Positions 61,545 through 64,000 of a stretch of DNA of 64,000 bases are shown piece by piece. A program made the position numbers and the translations under genes. This stretch comes from Gorsachius magnificus (taxonomy: Eukaryota > Chordata > Aves > Pelecaniformes > Ardeidae). Below the pieces are notes generated by a model. It did no database searches and was not told the origin of the DNA. It saw nothing but the letters and a program-made list of their open reading frames with translations. The first letter of the stretch is position 1. Each line of letters opens with the position of its first letter. The stretch covers positions 19,806,885 through 19,870,884 of the forward strand of contig CM067084.1 of assembly GCA_034008185.1 (NCBI GenBank), written 5' to 3'.

Positions 61545-64000
61545 AGATATTCCCCTTCTTATCCTTGTCGAACACCTTTCCTACCTCACCTGTTCAAAAT
61601 GCAGACAGCCTGTATTGAGCTTTTTGAAAAGTAGATTAATCGCAAGTTTTTTAAGCAGGCAATGAAGTAAATCATCATTTTATGGAAAATGGATGTGGGT
61701 TAACAATCAGTTAACGGACTCCAGCTAACATATCCAGGTCCTTGTACTGCTGAGAATGCCGTAACTAAGCCCAAAGTCTGTGACTTCCTGCAATGCAATG
61801 ATCTCTTTCAAAGGCAACAAAAATCTGTGGTAAATATAAGTAGATATATTTTAGTACATAAAGGTAAAAACTTGATAAACAGAGCATCAACAATAAAACG
61901 ACCTCCACAATGTACAGTTGGACAGTACAAAACCAGTATATACACAGCTCTCATCTTTGTTTTTAGTCATTAAAAAGGGAACACAAAATATTTCAACTAG
62001 GTCCAGATATTTTTTTTCACTATTACTCCACTGAAATGCTTGCTGGCTTTTTCAGTGTCAAAATGCTGCATTGAGTAAACAATTTAAAGACACAGCTATG
62101 AAGCAACTCTAGACACGTTTAATATTTATTGTTGTCATTACCATTCACTCTGAGTGCAACAAATATTTCCCATCTTTGCCTATGAAATTTTACACAGGCT
62201 AAGTTAAATTTGTTTTACATCAGTGTAAACTAATTGCCATTGAGAGTGTTGCTTCCAGTAGCAATTCCCGAAGTACATATGCATGCCATCAATCTAAAGT
62301 ACTTCCAAGAGCTTCATGGCAGCAGTGCCTAAAGTCCCTATGAGGTGACTGGCTCCATCTGTGGGGGTGATGCCTCTGCCTCCCTGAAGCCATCTGTGAG
62401 TAGGGCTTTCCCCCACCATCAAGGCAAGCAGGAGAGACAGAAGGGTTAAAGGGATGGAAGTCGAGATTACAGGTTCTGTGGCATGAAGGACCTATCTATG
62501 GCCATGAGACTGAGGTTTTCAGTTTGGGGATTGTGTTGTAATCAGGGAGCATAAAGGTTTTGAAACCTGCTTTTAGACCTGTGGAAGGAGGAAAGGGAGT
62601 GGACTCCAGTAGTCTCATACTCTCTGGCCTGGTACGGAGCTGCTAATGCTGCCAAAATCCCCACAGCTCTTGCTGCCACTTCCTGTGGTACTTGAGCAAA
62701 CAGGCAGAGCTCGGGATCTCCTGGGTTAGAAAGCTGGATCTTATAATCAAGTTTATCCAAGGACGGCCAAAAGTAAGGGAGAGAAGACTGAATTATTTCA
62801 ACAGGAAGGAACATCTAGATCAAAATCTTCCCTCAGTTCTCTCCCATCTGTTATAGAAAGTCCCTGTAATAAATGCTGCAGCCTTGAAAGTTGCACACAT
62901 TTGGAAAGAACAATATTCAGTCTCTAGAGCATTTGGGGTTTAGCTCCTAAGGTTTGGGGGTTTTTTTGTATATTGAAAGAAAATTATTTGGCAGTATAAG
63001 GATAACAAAGCTTGCTAAAAGTTATGACAAAAGAAGGGACCAGACTTAAAGCAGTTCCTTCCACCATCTGTATGCATCAGTTCCAATTTGTACTGGTTCC
63101 TGCAACATGAAGCTCTTCACAGGTGGCACAGTAGGCATTAGGACAGTAAAATTCCCTGTCTTCATTTATTTCCATAACTTTCTTTGACAGATGGATTTGG
63201 GGAAGTTTTGTTTTTAATATTCAGCAATCCTCTTTAGATGTAGCTAAACAAATGATTTTGTAAACACTTGAGAGAGCTTGGGGATCGGGAGGGAGGTCCA
63301 CCTAAAAAAGTATTAGTTTGGCTATTGCACTAATAAATTGTAGTGCTTCTTCAACTTCAAGGTGCAGCTTCACATGTGCTAGGGAGTCACCATTCACCAA
63401 TGCCCACCTTTCGAAAGACTTGAGTTCCTCCATATTTGGCCAGGTTCTACAGCCATGAAAAAACCTGTCGATTGCACATGCCCAGCAGAGATTTTCAAAG
63501 AGCTTAGTAGTTAAGTTCTCTGAAGAGTCCTTCTAGAATGAGAGTGATCCTCAAAGCTCCTACAAACCAAAAAGACAAAGGACTGCATTGGTACACCATT
63601 TGCATTAGGGGTTCTCCAACCAATTTATGTGGGATTTTCCCTAAAACTGTCACAGAGATTACTCAGAGGATACTGGAAACCAATGAAGAGTAAAATTTCT
63701 ACAAAGGGCATTCTGAAATCTTTCAGCTACTCCATTCCTCTCCAACCTCCTCCCCAACCTCTTTTCCCTGCTTAAGGAGTCCAAAGACAGTCAACAGAGT
63801 TCTCTTCAACATTTTCGTCCCACCTACAGGATGTTTGGAACAGGCAAGAACTTGCAGCAATTTTCAAAGACCAACTTGTTTTTTCCAGGACACAATCACT
63901 ATATTGGGACAAGCAGAAGAGAGCTCAGTGCTGTTATTACACAGGAGCGGCATCCATTCTGCATGTGACATTAAGCTTATTTATTAGGCACACAGTTTGT
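61545..64000. other. Non-coding stretch, nothing recognised
   Basis: A 90-codon minus frame (62542-62814), with an Ala-rich middle, lies in a locally GC-richer patch. I do not recognise it. A G/T homopolymer tract lies near 62945-62968. No repeat family is recognised up to the window end. Confidence 0.5.

Noticed and set aside
62542..62814. 90-codon Ala-rich minus frame as a possible gene
   Set aside because: No family is recognised and there is no splice or promoter context. The local GC-richer patch is enough to explain a stop-free frame.
1..64000. CRISPR arrays, operons, phage or plasmid modules
   Set aside because: No regularly spaced repeats or prokaryotic-style gene packing were seen. 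All evidence points to vertebrate DNA.

Overview
The window reads as vertebrate, almost certainly avian, nuclear DNA from a gene-poor region: an intergenic desert or a very large intron. It is A+T-rich by eye and full of homopolymer tracts. It has no bacterial-style gene order, and I found no protein-coding exon, tRNA or rRNA that I can defend. The avian call rests on the repeats. There are several CR1 LINE 3' ends with the CATAGAAT-type terminal repeat, and two solo LTRs of a family abundant in bird genomes, starting TGTCCTGG/TGTGCTGG and ending AAACCACRACA. Older, decayed CR1-type sequence of the kind shared by sauropsids is also present.

Layout. 1-2.5 kb holds unremarkable A+T-rich DNA. 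About 2.5-2.82 kb holds a decayed Tc1/mariner-like transposase remnant on the minus strand. A 5'-truncated CR1 lies at about 3.48-3.99 kb. Faint old CR1-like pieces lie at about 5.1 kb and 9.7-10.2 kb. From 10.2 to 28.8 kb I see only simple repeats, A-tracts and short duplications or hairpins. At 28.8-30.4 kb a CR1 copy is split by a 571-bp solo LTR with a perfect 5-bp target duplication. At about 32.8-33.85 kb lies an ancient CR1-type RT region, followed by a second solo LTR (581 bp, 33.9-34.5 kb), also with a perfect 5-bp target duplication. A short CR1 tail lies near 38.0 kb. The best-preserved CR1, still open through the RT FADD motif, lies at 51.0-51.9 kb. At 53.8-54.66 kb is a scrambled class III-like ERV fragment: RNase H-like pol, then LTR, then a tRNA-Ser-type primer-binding site, between 17-bp perfect direct repeats. 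A G-quadruplex-type tract follows at 54.82 kb. The rest, to 64 kb, shows nothing recognisable beyond simple repeats and one CTCF-like motif.

Nothing here works together as a pathway. What the sequence records is a sequence of insertions: an ancient CR1 and a DNA transposon, then younger CR1 copies, then solo LTRs, at least one of which landed inside a CR1. The most unusual item is the permuted ERV unit at 53.8-54.66 kb. Open frames elsewhere, including the longest at 204 codons, do not resemble families I know, and I treat them as probable chance frames.
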